Assembly (NCBI GenBank): GCA_964446685.1
Contig: CAYUPO010000006.1
Span: forward strand, 13,470 to 77,469
Source of the DNA: CAZWRN01 sp964446685
Lineage (GTDB): Bacteria; Patescibacteriota; Microgenomatia; Daviesbacterales; UBA10151
Direction: 5' to 3'
Length of the DNA: 64,000 nucleotides
This document shows positions 49,866 through 56,640 of the stretch, in pieces (within the stretch, counting starts at the first letter, position 1; each line of letters begins with the position of its first letter). A model generated the notes under the pieces. That model was not told the DNA's origin. It saw nothing but the letters and a program-made list of their open reading frames with translations, and did not search any database. The position numbers were made by a program, and so were the translations under genes.

Positions 49866-49928
49866 ATGTCATACCTTACCAGAGGAAGTGTTTAGGGTAA
49901 AGCGGAAAGTGCAAATCAACTCTACGTT

Positions 49929-49960
49929 CGTCATTCCCGCGAAATCGGGAATCTATAATC
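49929..49960. repeat. Partial CGTCATTCCC palindromic element
   Basis: CGTCATTCCCGCGAAATCGGGAATC, matching one half of the element inserted in the TlyA-like gene at 42781. Confidence 0.7.
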
Positions 49961-50011
49961 TAAGTAGTATTTACGCTTGCAATAACTTTCAACAATTAAA
50001 TATAAAGTAAG

Positions 50012-50102
50012 GGAGAGGGAGGGATTTGAGTGTTTGTCGGTGACAAGCACATTGCCAAACCCTTCAAATCCATCCGCAAATAAAGCAGTTTATTTGCTCC
50101 CG
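50012..50102 (-). repeat. tRNA-Ser trailer element, copy 2
   Basis: Minus strand: GAGCAAATAAACTGC and TTTATTTGCGGATGG as in copy 1, nested GGATTTGA/TCAAATCC and GTTTG/CAAAC stems, and the tRNA-like end CAAATCCCTCCCTCTCC. Only the inner loop differs (AATGTGCTTGTCACC instead of GTTGTGCGATTGCGCC). Confidence 0.75.
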
Positions 50103-50110
50103 AAAATTAG

Positions 50111-50195
50111 CGGAGAGGGAGGGATTTGAACCCTCGGTACCTTGCGGCACGGAAGTTTAGTAAACTTCTGCACTAGACCACTATGCGACCTCTCC
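50111..50195 (-). tRNA. tRNA-Ser with anticodon ACT
   Basis: Acceptor GGAGAGG/CCTCTCC, discriminator G, anticodon arm GAAGT-TTACTAA-ACTTC (ACT), long variable arm TGCCGCAAGGTA, T-arm GAGGG-TTCAAAT-CCCTC. The body matches tRNA-Ser(GGA) at 41583 except for the anticodon and variable arms. An ACT anticodon is very unusual; a normal tRNA-Ser(GCT) lies at 50453. Confidence 0.85.
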
Positions 50196-50287
50196 TAATT
50201 CGGATATAACAGAAAGATCCGTAGAATCGGCACTATCAGAATCTGACACACTGATTACAGCTGACACTCTGATTTTATCTGTACTGG

Positions 50288-50374
50288 CGGAGAGGGTGAG
50301 ATTCGAACTCACGGTAAGCTTACACCTACGACAGTTTTCAAGACTGTATCCATAAACCACTCGGACACCTCTCC
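50288..50374 (-). tRNA. tRNA-Ser(TGA)
   Basis: Acceptor GGAGAGG/CCTCTCC, discriminator G, anticodon arm ACAGT-CTTGAAA-ACTGT (TGA), long variable arm, T-arm GTGAG-TTCGAAT-CTCAC. CCA not encoded. Confidence 0.95.
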
Positions 50375-50452
50375 AAATTCGGAATAACCAGAAAAAATCA
50401 GCTTATATCCGATATATCTGATCTTAGCTGACGTGCTGACATCTCTGTACTG

Positions 50453-50539
50453 CGGAGAGGGAGGGATTTGAACCCTCGAAAGGATCTCTCCTTTAGAGCA
50501 TTAGCACTGCCCCGCACTAGGCCACTATGCGACCTCTCC
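50453..50539 (-). tRNA. tRNA-Ser(GCT)
   Basis: Acceptor GGAGAGG/CCTCTCC, discriminator G, anticodon arm GGGCA-GTGCTAA-TGCTC (GCT), variable arm AAAGGAGAGATCCTTT, T-arm GAGGG-TTCAAAT-CCCTC. CCA not encoded. Confidence 0.95.
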
Positions 50540-50629
50540 TAGTAGTGGACATTTTAGCAAAACTGAGCTTGAATAGCTACTTTTTTACTAATATTGCAAA
50601 TAACAAAGCGAGAAAGTATTATTTATTTA

Positions 50630-51046
50630 ATGGAACTTAATTATTTAGCAATTTTACTGGCGGTAATAGCCCAATTTGCAATTGGCTTTGTCTGGTATGG
50701 TCCACTGTTTGGCAAAACCTGGGGTAAAATTCATGGCTTTGATAAACTCTCCAAAGAAACTCAAGATAAAATGATGAAAGAGATGGGGCCATACTACGGT
50801 CTCCAATTGCTGGTGACTATTATTACTACAATTGTTCTTGCAATATTTATCTCCTATCAGCCTGAATGGAATCCGTACGCCCTCGCAGGTTTATTTTGGA
50901 TGGGATTTGTAGTTCCTGCACAAGCAAGCTCAGTAATATTTAGTAATACACCCAAAGAATGGATGTTCACAAAAGCTGCCATCCAAGCTGGAGCTGCTTT
51001 TCTTTGCTATGAAGCTGCAGCTACTATTCTCGCTTATTTTGGTTAA
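50630..51046 (+). CDS. DUF1761 family membrane protein
   Basis: The start at 50630 gives MELNYLAILLAVIAQFAIGF then VWYGPLFGKTWGKIHG, the conserved first helix and W-Y-x-x-x-x-F-G-x-x-W motif of DUF1761. Three more helices (LQLLVTIITTIVLAIFIS, YALAGLFWMGFVVPAQASSV, AAFLCYEAAATILAYFG) complete the four-helix fold. 138 residues. Upstream in-frame codons are not conserved. Function unknown. Confidence 0.88.
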   Translation: MELNYLAILLAVIAQFAIGFVWYGPLFGKTWGKIHGFDKLSKETQDKMMKEMGPYYGLQLLVTIITTIVLAIFISYQPEWNPYALAGLFWMGFVVPAQASSVIFSNTPKEWMFTKAAIQAGAAFLCYEAAATILAYFG

Positions 51047-51068
51047 ATTATTCTTCCTTTTTTTCGTA

Positions 51069-51776
51069 TTACCTGGCTAAAGTTATTGCCCAAACTTTTT
51101 TGGCACCGTTTCTTTTTAAGATATAACAGCATTCCTGTAGAGTTGATCCTGTAGTCCAGACATCATCGATGAGGAGAATGTTAGGTGGTAGTTGGTAGGT
51201 TGTAGATTGTAGGGAAAAAGCATTTTTGATGTTTATTCTACGAGCAGCGGCATCATAAGTAGTCTGGGAGGCTGTATCTCTGATTCTTTTTAGTGCCTCT
51301 GTATAAGTAACCCCAAGTGAATCAGCCAGTTTTTTGGCAATTAAGGCAGATTGGTTGAACCCTCTCCAGTTTTGACGTTTCCAGTGAAGTGGAACAGGGA
51401 CAACTGCCCATCCGACTCCCCGATCTTTTTTAATCTGATCAAGGAATATGGGAGAGGAACGAACAAGATACTGGACAACCTGATCCATTAAAATATCAGC
51501 ATGTTCTGTCACCCAGCGGTATTTCAGTTTTTGAATGGATTTTCTTAGAACTCCTGCAAAAGCTCCAAAAGTCCACAAGCCATCCAGATTAAACCTCCTC
51601 TTACAAATCGGATGCGTCATCCCACCAAAGGCAATTCGTTTACAATAAGGGCAGATCAACTCTTTCTGAGTAATCAGCTCCTGGCATTTCACACACAAAT
51701 AACTCCCTTCCCGACCACACCCAACACAGTTTTTAGGGAAAATCAGGTCTAATAAGAATTTAAACACTAACCACAC
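51069..51776 (-). CDS. comF: ComF-family phosphoribosyltransferase-like protein
   Basis: The N-terminal zinc finger CVGCGREGSYLCVKCQEL plus CPYCKR is followed by a PRTase domain: VPVPLHWKRQNWRGFNQSAL, KKLADSLGVTY and NILLIDDVWTTGSTLQECCY (PRPP loop). 235 residues, full length. ComF proteins help natural DNA uptake in competent bacteria; the pilins at the window start could be partners, but no ComEC is seen. It overlaps the GIY-YIG gene by 17 bases. Confidence 0.92.
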   Translation of the reverse strand: MWLVFKFLLDLIFPKNCVGCGREGSYLCVKCQELITQKELICPYCKRIAFGGMTHPICKRRFNLDGLWTFGAFAGVLRKSIQKLKYRWVTEHADILMDQVVQYLVRSSPIFLDQIKKDRGVGWAVVPVPLHWKRQNWRGFNQSALIAKKLADSLGVTYTEALKRIRDTASQTTYDAAARRINIKNAFSLQSTTYQLPPNILLIDDVWTTGSTLQECCYILKRNGAKKVWAITLAR

Positions 51777-52116
51777 CTTCCTTTATAACGTCATCTCGAA
51801 CTTCCTCTTCGTCATCTCGAGCGAAGCGAGAGATCTCAAGATTAACCGAGAGATCCCCAAAAGTTGGATTTAGTTCTTTGATTAAATTCAATTTCTTTAC
51901 CCTACTCCACTTTTTAATTCTTTTTTCACTTTCTATTGCCTCCAAAGCCGTTGGGAAATCTGAATAGTACACAAGTTGGTCAATATTATATTTGCTGGTA
52001 AATCCAGGGATTAAATGCAGTTTATGCTCATAAACTCTTCTTTCTAAATTGTTAGTCATCCCAACATAGAGAACTCCTGTTTTACTGGCTAAAATATATA
52101 CGAAATAAATATTCAT
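51760..52116 (-). CDS. GIY-YIG domain protein with repeat-derived C-terminus
   Basis: YFVYILASKTGVLYVGMTN has the GIY-YIG strands; YEHKLHLIPGFTSKYNIDQL, ALEAIESEKRIKKWSRVKKL complete the single domain. The last 25-30 residues (LEISRFARDDEEEVRDDV) are encoded by the palindromic repeat at 51789-51860 and have no family counterpart. It overlaps comF. 118 residues against about 90 for the paralog at 27290. Confidence 0.88.
   Translation of the reverse strand: MNIYFVYILASKTGVLYVGMTNNLERRVYEHKLHLIPGFTSKYNIDQLVYYSDFPTALEAIESEKRIKKWSRVKKLNLIKELNPTFGDLSVNLEISRFARDDEEEVRDDVIKEGVVSV
51789..51860. repeat. GTCATCTCGAG palindromic element
   Basis: GTCATCTCGAGCGAAGCGAG then AGATCTC, with an extra CGTCATCTCGAACTTCC unit. 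It lies inside the 3' end of the GIY-YIG gene. A second copy is at 52168-52255. Confidence 0.75.
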
Positions 52117-52167
52117 CTTTGGTCTCAGTTTTGATATGTTGTAGATAATTCTCCTGCCATTACCTGT

Positions 52168-52255
52168 GTCATCTCGAGCGAAGTCGAGAGATCTCCAAAC
52201 TATCTAAGCTTCAACTTGGTTTTCGGCAGATTTCTCGCTCCTCGCTCGAAATGAC
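52168..52255. repeat. GTCATCTCGAG palindromic element, copy 2
   Basis: GTCATCTCGAGCGAAGTCGA ... CTCGCTCGAAATGAC. Inverted ends, in the spacer between the GIY-YIG gene and the tmRNA terminator. Confidence 0.7.
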
Positions 52256-52287
52256 TTGTGTTTTATAATACGAGCTTATTTTTGCAC

Positions 52288-52320
52288 AAAAAAAGCCTTA
52301 GGCAGTTGTTACCTAAGGCT
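52288..52320 (-). terminator. Intrinsic terminator after tmRNA
   Basis: Minus strand AGCCTTAGG-TAACAACTG-CCTAAGGCT followed by T7. Confidence 0.85.
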
Positions 52321-52333
52321 ACTTTCCCTTGTC

Positions 52334-52358
52334 AAAAACTGTCCACTGGACACTTTTT
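52334..52358. terminator. Hairpin with A/T runs on both sides
   Basis: AAAAACTGTCC-ACT-GGACACTTTTT; it can act as a terminator on either strand, and lies between tmRNA and the stronger terminator. Confidence 0.5.
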
Positions 52359-52419
52359 GCAAGCGATCTCCTTCATCAAAAATAATTATAATTTTAAATT
52401 ATTTTTGAATCAGTCCGAT

Positions 52420-52856
52420 TGGTGGAGACGCCGATCTATGAAATCGGGTCTGAAACAGTAAAATAAAAACGTCTACAAGCTTGTCCGGCGTATTTTTTAG
52501 ATAAAAGTTGTAACCACACCGGCTGGAAAACTTCTATCTGATTGAATTGTCTTTGAAAGATTCAGAATCAACCAACATCTGAAGTTTCGCATTTTGACTG
52601 GGTTTATACCGTAGGCCTCCATCAAAAAGAGAGAATCCTAAAGCAGATGATTAAGCCTGTGCGAAACGCACAGTACTTTGGTTCATGCCTAAGAAGGCTA
52701 GAACGTCAGCACCAAAGCTGTTTTTAGCAGCTTTCAGCTCACCATCACGGAGCGAATTTGCGCCGTTTAGATTTTGAAACCATAGTTTACGAGATTAAGG
52801 TTTCCTACTCGGCTTGCAGTTTTTAAAGAGCTGGTCCGTCGAATCAATACGTCCCC
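52420..52856 (-). ncRNA. ssrA: tmRNA (transfer-messenger RNA)
   Basis: One-piece tmRNA of 437 nt. The 5' end GGGGACG with ATTCGACGGACC and the 3' end CGTCTCC-A-CCA form the acceptor; CCGAT-TTCATAG-ATCGG is the T-arm and CCA is encoded. A pseudoknot-like region (GCCGAG...CTCG-TAAA) precedes the tag reading frame. The frame from GCA at 52761 to TAA at 52651 encodes 36 residues, starting ANSLRDGELK and ending STVRFAQA; the stop follows the hairpin CTGTGCG-TTT-CGCACAG (helix 5). It rescues stalled ribosomes together with SmpB, encoded just upstream. Confidence 0.92.
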
Positions 52857-52865
52857 AAGATGTAT

Positions 52866-52894
52866 ATAATACCATAATTAGGCTCAAAAAGCAA
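52866..52894 (-). promoter_or_regulatory. tmRNA promoter
   Basis: TTGCTT (52889-52894), 17-base spacer, TATTAT (52866-52871); the RNA 5' end at 52856 is 10 bases downstream. Confidence 0.55.
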
Positions 52895-52909
52895 AAATAT
52901 GTCAAAAAA

Positions 52910-53344
52910 TTAGTATTTAATTTCCTGCTCAATTCTTCTTTGTTCATCTTTGGCTTTGATGGCCCGTCTTTTATCAAAATTCTTTTTTGAGGCAGCTAAT
53001 GCGAGCTCTACTTTGAACATATTTCTGGTTTCATAAATGCTGAGTGGTACTAAAGTAACCGCTGATTTTGATGTTTTTCCGATCAGTTCCTGAATTTGTT
53101 TTCGGTGAAGTAACAGCTTGCGATCTCTTTTTGGATTGTAGCCATCAGGCACTCCCCCTTGGTAAGGCGGAATAAACATATTTTTCAGATAGACCTGTCC
53201 ATCCTGCACTCTGGCAAAAGAATCAGAAAAATCCACTCTTCCTGAACGAACAGATTTGACCTCAGGACCATTAAGAATTATCCCTGCTTCCATGGCTTCC
53301 ATGATGTGGTAATTAAATCTGGCTTTTTTGTTAAGAATCTTCAT
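52910..53344 (-). CDS. smpB: SsrA-binding protein SmpB
   Basis: NKKARFNYHIMEAMEAGIIL, GPEVKSVRSGRVDFSDSFAR, LKNMFIPPYQGG and KRDRKLLLHRKQIQELIG are conserved SmpB blocks; the basic C-terminal tail (KKNFDKRRAIKAKDEQRRIE) reaches into the ribosomal decoding centre in relatives. 144 residues, full length. It brings tmRNA to stalled ribosomes. The tmRNA gene follows on the same strand within 60 bases, a natural pair. Confidence 0.97.
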   Translation of the reverse strand: MKILNKKARFNYHIMEAMEAGIILNGPEVKSVRSGRVDFSDSFARVQDGQVYLKNMFIPPYQGGVPDGYNPKRDRKLLLHRKQIQELIGKTSKSAVTLVPLSIYETRNMFKVELALAASKKNFDKRRAIKAKDEQRRIEQEIKY

Positions 53345-53407
53345 GCCTAGATTATACCTTGAACCTAGTACAAAACGAAACCTCGAGCCTAGGCTACCTC
53401 TCCCTAA

Positions 53408-53429
53408 CCCTCTCCTCTAAGGAGAGGGA
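53408..53429. repeat. Small hairpin after smpB spacer
   Basis: CCCTCTCCTCTAAGGAGAGGG; a stable inverted repeat in the spacer. Confidence 0.5.
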
Positions 53430-53456
53430 ACAGAAGAATAAACTCAAGCATCCTTT

Positions 53457-53598
53457 GTCATGCTGAACTTATTGTGTAACAGGAATTTATTCATTTCAGC
53501 ATCTGCCCCAGTGATTATGACTAGATTTAAACTTTGAATGGAAGATCCTGAAACTAGTCTTCGACCGTGAGGCTCAGACCGAATCGGTTCAGGATGAC
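53457..53598. repeat. GTCATGCTGAAC/GTTCAGGATGAC palindromic element
   Basis: Inverted ends GTCATGCTGAAC and GGTTCAGGATGAC enclose about 120 bp; related to 36344-36433 and 56331-56357. Nothing coding is supported here. Confidence 0.7.
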
Positions 53599-53609
53599 AA
53601 AAGGACAGG

Positions 53610-55427
53610 TTATTTAAGATCAAGCTGATAAAGCTTATTTCCTTCAAGTAAATACATTTTTTTATCTTCTGAATCCACTACCAGATCATCAGCCGTGGCA
53701 AATTTGTCCCCTTTGTATTGCTTAAGGTATTTTCCATCTTTGGTCAGAACTACCACCCGGGAATTCTCTGAATCTAACAAATAAAGCTCTTCCCCATCTT
53801 CATCGGCAAAAAGGGTTTTAAGATTTTTTAAATTTGTATCCAGACCTCCAACTGAAAAATTGTTCTGTACTCCTCCAGTCAGACGTAAAATATCCGGTCC
53901 TTCTTTCAAAATCCAGACTGAATAGTCAATCTTCATCTGCAGACTTCCGGCAAAATCTAGCTGAGTGTCGCTGCTTAAGTATGATTGTCTAGAAGAATAA
54001 CCTGAAGCCGTCGGGACGTATTTCCAAATCTGATTTTTAAGTGAATCAAGCAGATAAACATTGCCGGCAAAGCCTACGATATCTTTGATGTATCCCCATT
54101 CCGTATCCGGCTGGGCTACAACTGTTAATTTCTGATTTGCTGTATCAATCGCCAACACACCTTTATCTTCAGAATAGACATAGGCATTATCACCATTTAA
54201 AGAAAAAGCTCTGGCTCCTCCCAACTGTTGGGCACCGGCTAAAATATTGTTGGTTTTTTTCTTCAGGTCAACTTCAATTAGTGTTTTTTGTTTTTCATCC
54301 ATCATCAGCACTTTGGAGACTGAATAAGAGATCTTCTTTGGAGCAAAACCCTGCCTGATCAAGTCTAAAGACAGAAAAACCGGCCAGTCTGTATACGGAT
54401 AAATCCGTAAAATGGCATCATTACTGCCATCGATCTCTTGTTTAAGAGATATTGCTTCCTGGTTTTTTGGAGCTCTGGCTAAAATTCCGGTCATTGTTGT
54501 TCTGGCATCGTTCAGGCTTTGTTGGGCTGCGTCAGGATCTTCGTCTTTTTTGGCCTGTGCTTCCGCTAGTTTCCCTCTGGCAAAAGCGATATCAGAAGCT
54601 ACTGCCTGGTTTTCCAGTTTACTTTTGGTGTAATAGCGGTATGAGAAGAAAGAGATTCCTCCAACAAGCAGTAATAATACTAAAGTAAAAATAATGCTTC
54701 TTTTAGTATGCGGAACAACCCGTTTGACAGCTTTCGGTGATGGGAGCTTAATACTAAACTTAGGTATAAAGAATTTTTTGTCGGCGGTTGGTTTTTCTTC
54801 TACCAGGCGGGGCAAAGGTGAACCATCAGCGGGTCTGTTTTCAATTAAAATAGCGGCAATTGGCTCTGGCTGACCAGTTTTAGCTAGAAGTCCGCTGACA
54901 TCTTCCACCAATTCTTCAGTAGTTGAGGCAAGCAGCAGATCGATGGCTTCGGCACTCCAATTGATTGACTGCATATCTGTTCTGCCCGAGATAAGCAGAA
55001 TCTTATCCCCTACCTTGAGATGCCCGGAAACGATCTCTTCAAATGGTGAGTGTTCGGTCAGATTTAATTTTTTAGTTTGCCTCTGAATATAAGCCTGATG
55101 TGTGCCACTGGAGAGTAAATAAAGAACGCTGTCTTTCCAAGCCACCAACAAAATCTGCAAGTTCTGCACACCTTTTAAATGTACTTTTAAATCCGGCAGC
55201 AGATCTGTCAGTCTGTTTGGCAGCGATTTTTCTGATGAAAAAAAATGATCTTCTATAAATGGTGAAGACTGCCGAATCCGGGTAAAAACATCATCTCCGG
55301 CTCCCGATATCAAAACAGACAAAAAAACCTGATCCGTTTGATCGTGCGGAATAATTTTGGGATAAACAAAAGCCTGCGATGATAAAAAGTCGGTGTTGCC
55401 GCCGATAGCTTTGGAGTAATCAACCAT
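53610..55427 (-). CDS. Membrane protein with PP2C-like N-terminus and beta-propeller C-terminus
   Basis: Residues 1-220 resemble a PP2C-type phosphatase fold (DQVFLSVLISGAGDDVFTRI, LVAWKDSVLYLLSSGTHQAY, LKVGDKILLISGRTDMQSIN), but the metal-binding Asp motifs are not clear. A Pro-rich linker leads to one membrane helix (SIIFTLVLLLLVGGISFFSY, about residue 245), a coiled segment (ARGKLAEAQAKKDEDPDAAQ) and a propeller of NHL type (VYLLDSLKNQIWKYVPTASG, ELYLLDSENSRVVVLTKDGK). 605 residues. Possibly a signalling protein that senses outside and acts inside. It heads the envelope block with the next small genes. Confidence 0.7.
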   Translation of the reverse strand: MVDYSKAIGGNTDFLSSQAFVYPKIIPHDQTDQVFLSVLISGAGDDVFTRIRQSSPFIEDHFFSSEKSLPNRLTDLLPDLKVHLKGVQNLQILLVAWKDSVLYLLSSGTHQAYIQRQTKKLNLTEHSPFEEIVSGHLKVGDKILLISGRTDMQSINWSAEAIDLLLASTTEELVEDVSGLLAKTGQPEPIAAILIENRPADGSPLPRLVEEKPTADKKFFIPKFSIKLPSPKAVKRVVPHTKRSIIFTLVLLLLVGGISFFSYRYYTKSKLENQAVASDIAFARGKLAEAQAKKDEDPDAAQQSLNDARTTMTGILARAPKNQEAISLKQEIDGSNDAILRIYPYTDWPVFLSLDLIRQGFAPKKISYSVSKVLMMDEKQKTLIEVDLKKKTNNILAGAQQLGGARAFSLNGDNAYVYSEDKGVLAIDTANQKLTVVAQPDTEWGYIKDIVGFAGNVYLLDSLKNQIWKYVPTASGYSSRQSYLSSDTQLDFAGSLQMKIDYSVWILKEGPDILRLTGGVQNNFSVGGLDTNLKNLKTLFADEDGEELYLLDSENSRVVVLTKDGKYLKQYKGDKFATADDLVVDSEDKKMYLLEGNKLYQLDLK

Positions 55428-55445
55428 AAAAGCTGCTTAATTTGT

Positions 55446-55691
55446 TCATAAACTAAAAAACGCGATGAAATAAATCAGCACTCCGAGTGATAATACGGCA
55501 TAGGCAATTCCTAAAATTCTTAAAATAGGCCCGCCTTCGGTGACAATGGTTCGGGTCATCAAATTGATTTGTCTTAATACAATCAGACTAAAGATAAAAT
55601 AAAGCACGGCAAAGATAATAAATCCAAATTTAAAAATGCCCCCAAAATTATTAAATAAAGCAGTTAAAAGTGATGTATTATCGGGTAACAT
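55446..55691 (-). CDS. Small two-helix membrane protein (DUF5657-like)
   Basis: 81 residues: FKFGFIIFAVLYFIFSLIVL and RILGIAYAVLSLGVLIYFIA are helices, with RQINLMTRTIVTEGGP between. The arrangement fits the DUF5657-type protein of candidate phyla, though I am not certain of the family. It sits 1 base after the bPH gene and before the PP2C-like gene on the same strand. Confidence 0.7.
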   Translation of the reverse strand: MLPDNTSLLTALFNNFGGIFKFGFIIFAVLYFIFSLIVLRQINLMTRTIVTEGGPILRILGIAYAVLSLGVLIYFIAFFSL

Positions 55692-55692
55692 T

Positions 55693-56259
55693 TTAAGGTC
55701 CTTCCCCTCCTATTTCAGTAACTAAATCCTGGATTTTATCTGCCACAAAATCCGGCTGAGGCACTTTGATAAAATCAACTTCTTGATGGGCGGCTGCAGT
55801 TTCCACTTTGACATCTCCGTAATTAAAAAGTGAAGCAAATACACCGACTAATTTACTTTTTACCGACTCAACATCTTTTAGATTCACTTCCGTTATTCTC
55901 CGGTAAAGAATAGAATCAAAATCGACATCAAGCAGATGAATATTGGTCACAATATAGATATTAAAATACCAATGTAAAAACTGTTCTACGACATAACCTA
56001 AAATTAACAGGTAATAAATGAGCAGGCCCCCTACAAAAATATCCAGTGGCACCCTGGTAAAAAATCCTAGCCCAAAAAAAACATCTAGCTGGATAAAAAG
56101 AACTGGTGCAATTAAGGCAAATAGACTAACAAGAATCCAAGGCACATTAACAATCGGATGCTGTCTGAGGAATAATACCAACTGCTCATTAGCCTCCTGC
56201 TCAGCAAAACTAATATTGGCTGGGTTATGAAATAAAGCCGGGAAAAAAAGGAATTTCAT
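55693..56259 (-). CDS. bPH-domain membrane protein
   Basis: 188 residues: a cytosolic start with NEQLVLFLRQHPIVNVPW, two helices (ILVSLFALIAPVLFIQLDVF and IFVGGLLIYYLLILGYVVEQ), then the bacterial PH-like domain IYIVTNIHLLDVDFDSILYR followed by RITEVNLKDVESVKS and GDVKVETAAAHQEVDF. Such proteins are common in Patescibacteria beside T4SS-like genes. Role unknown. Confidence 0.8.
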   Translation of the reverse strand: MKFLFFPALFHNPANISFAEQEANEQLVLFLRQHPIVNVPWILVSLFALIAPVLFIQLDVFFGLGFFTRVPLDIFVGGLLIYYLLILGYVVEQFLHWYFNIYIVTNIHLLDVDFDSILYRRITEVNLKDVESVKSKLVGVFASLFNYGDVKVETAAAHQEVDFIKVPQPDFVADKIQDLVTEIGGEGP

Positions 56260-56330
56260 GTCCAGATCATATCATAATTGAAGCTGCTGAGTGAATGATT
56301 CTAGTTTTTTGCAATTAAATCTTCTCTCTT

Positions 56331-56357
56331 GTCATCCTGAACTTGTTTCAGGATGAC
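56331..56357. repeat. GTCATCCTGAAC palindrome
   Basis: GTCATCCTGAACTTGTTTCA then GGATGAC forms a perfect hairpin of 10 bp. Confidence 0.75.
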
Positions 56358-56380
56358 AGTGGGTATTTGGTATTTATTTA

Positions 56381-56640
56381 CTTAGACTCAATATTATAAG
56401 CAAAGCTTGAAATATTTCGTCTACTTAGACTCAATATTATANNNNNNNNNNNNNNNNNNNNNNNNNNNNNNNNNNNNNNNNNNNNNNNNNNNNNNNNNNN
56501 NNNNNNNNNNNNNNNNNNNNNNNNNNNNNNNNNNNNNNNNNCTCAATATTATAAGCAAAGCTTGAAATATTTCGTCTACTTAGACTCAATATTATAAGCA
56601 AAGCTTGAAATATTTCGTCTACTTAGACTCAATATTATAG
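56381..56640. repeat. 43-bp tandem repeat array with assembly gap
   Basis: The unit CTTAGACTCAATATTATAAG + CAAAGCTTGAAATATTTCGT + CTA recurs with an exact 43-base period on both sides of the N gap (56442-56541). Each unit is an imperfect hairpin (TAGAC...GTCTA, AATATT, AAGC-AAA-GCTT). The SpoIID gene stop lies in the last unit. Copy number is unknown because of the gap. Confidence 0.9.
56442..56541. other. Sequence gap (100 N) inside the tandem repeat
   Basis: Exactly 100 N in the middle of the 43-bp repeats, so the assembler stopped at the repeat. The real length is unknown. Confidence 0.99.

Noticed and set aside
54137..54690. Plus-strand frames inside the PP2C-like/propeller gene.
   Set aside because: They are antisense to a clear long coding frame and have no protein-like composition.
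56381..56640. Regular repeats that might suggest a CRISPR array.
   Set aside because: The whole 43-base unit repeats without unique spacers, and no cas gene is nearby.
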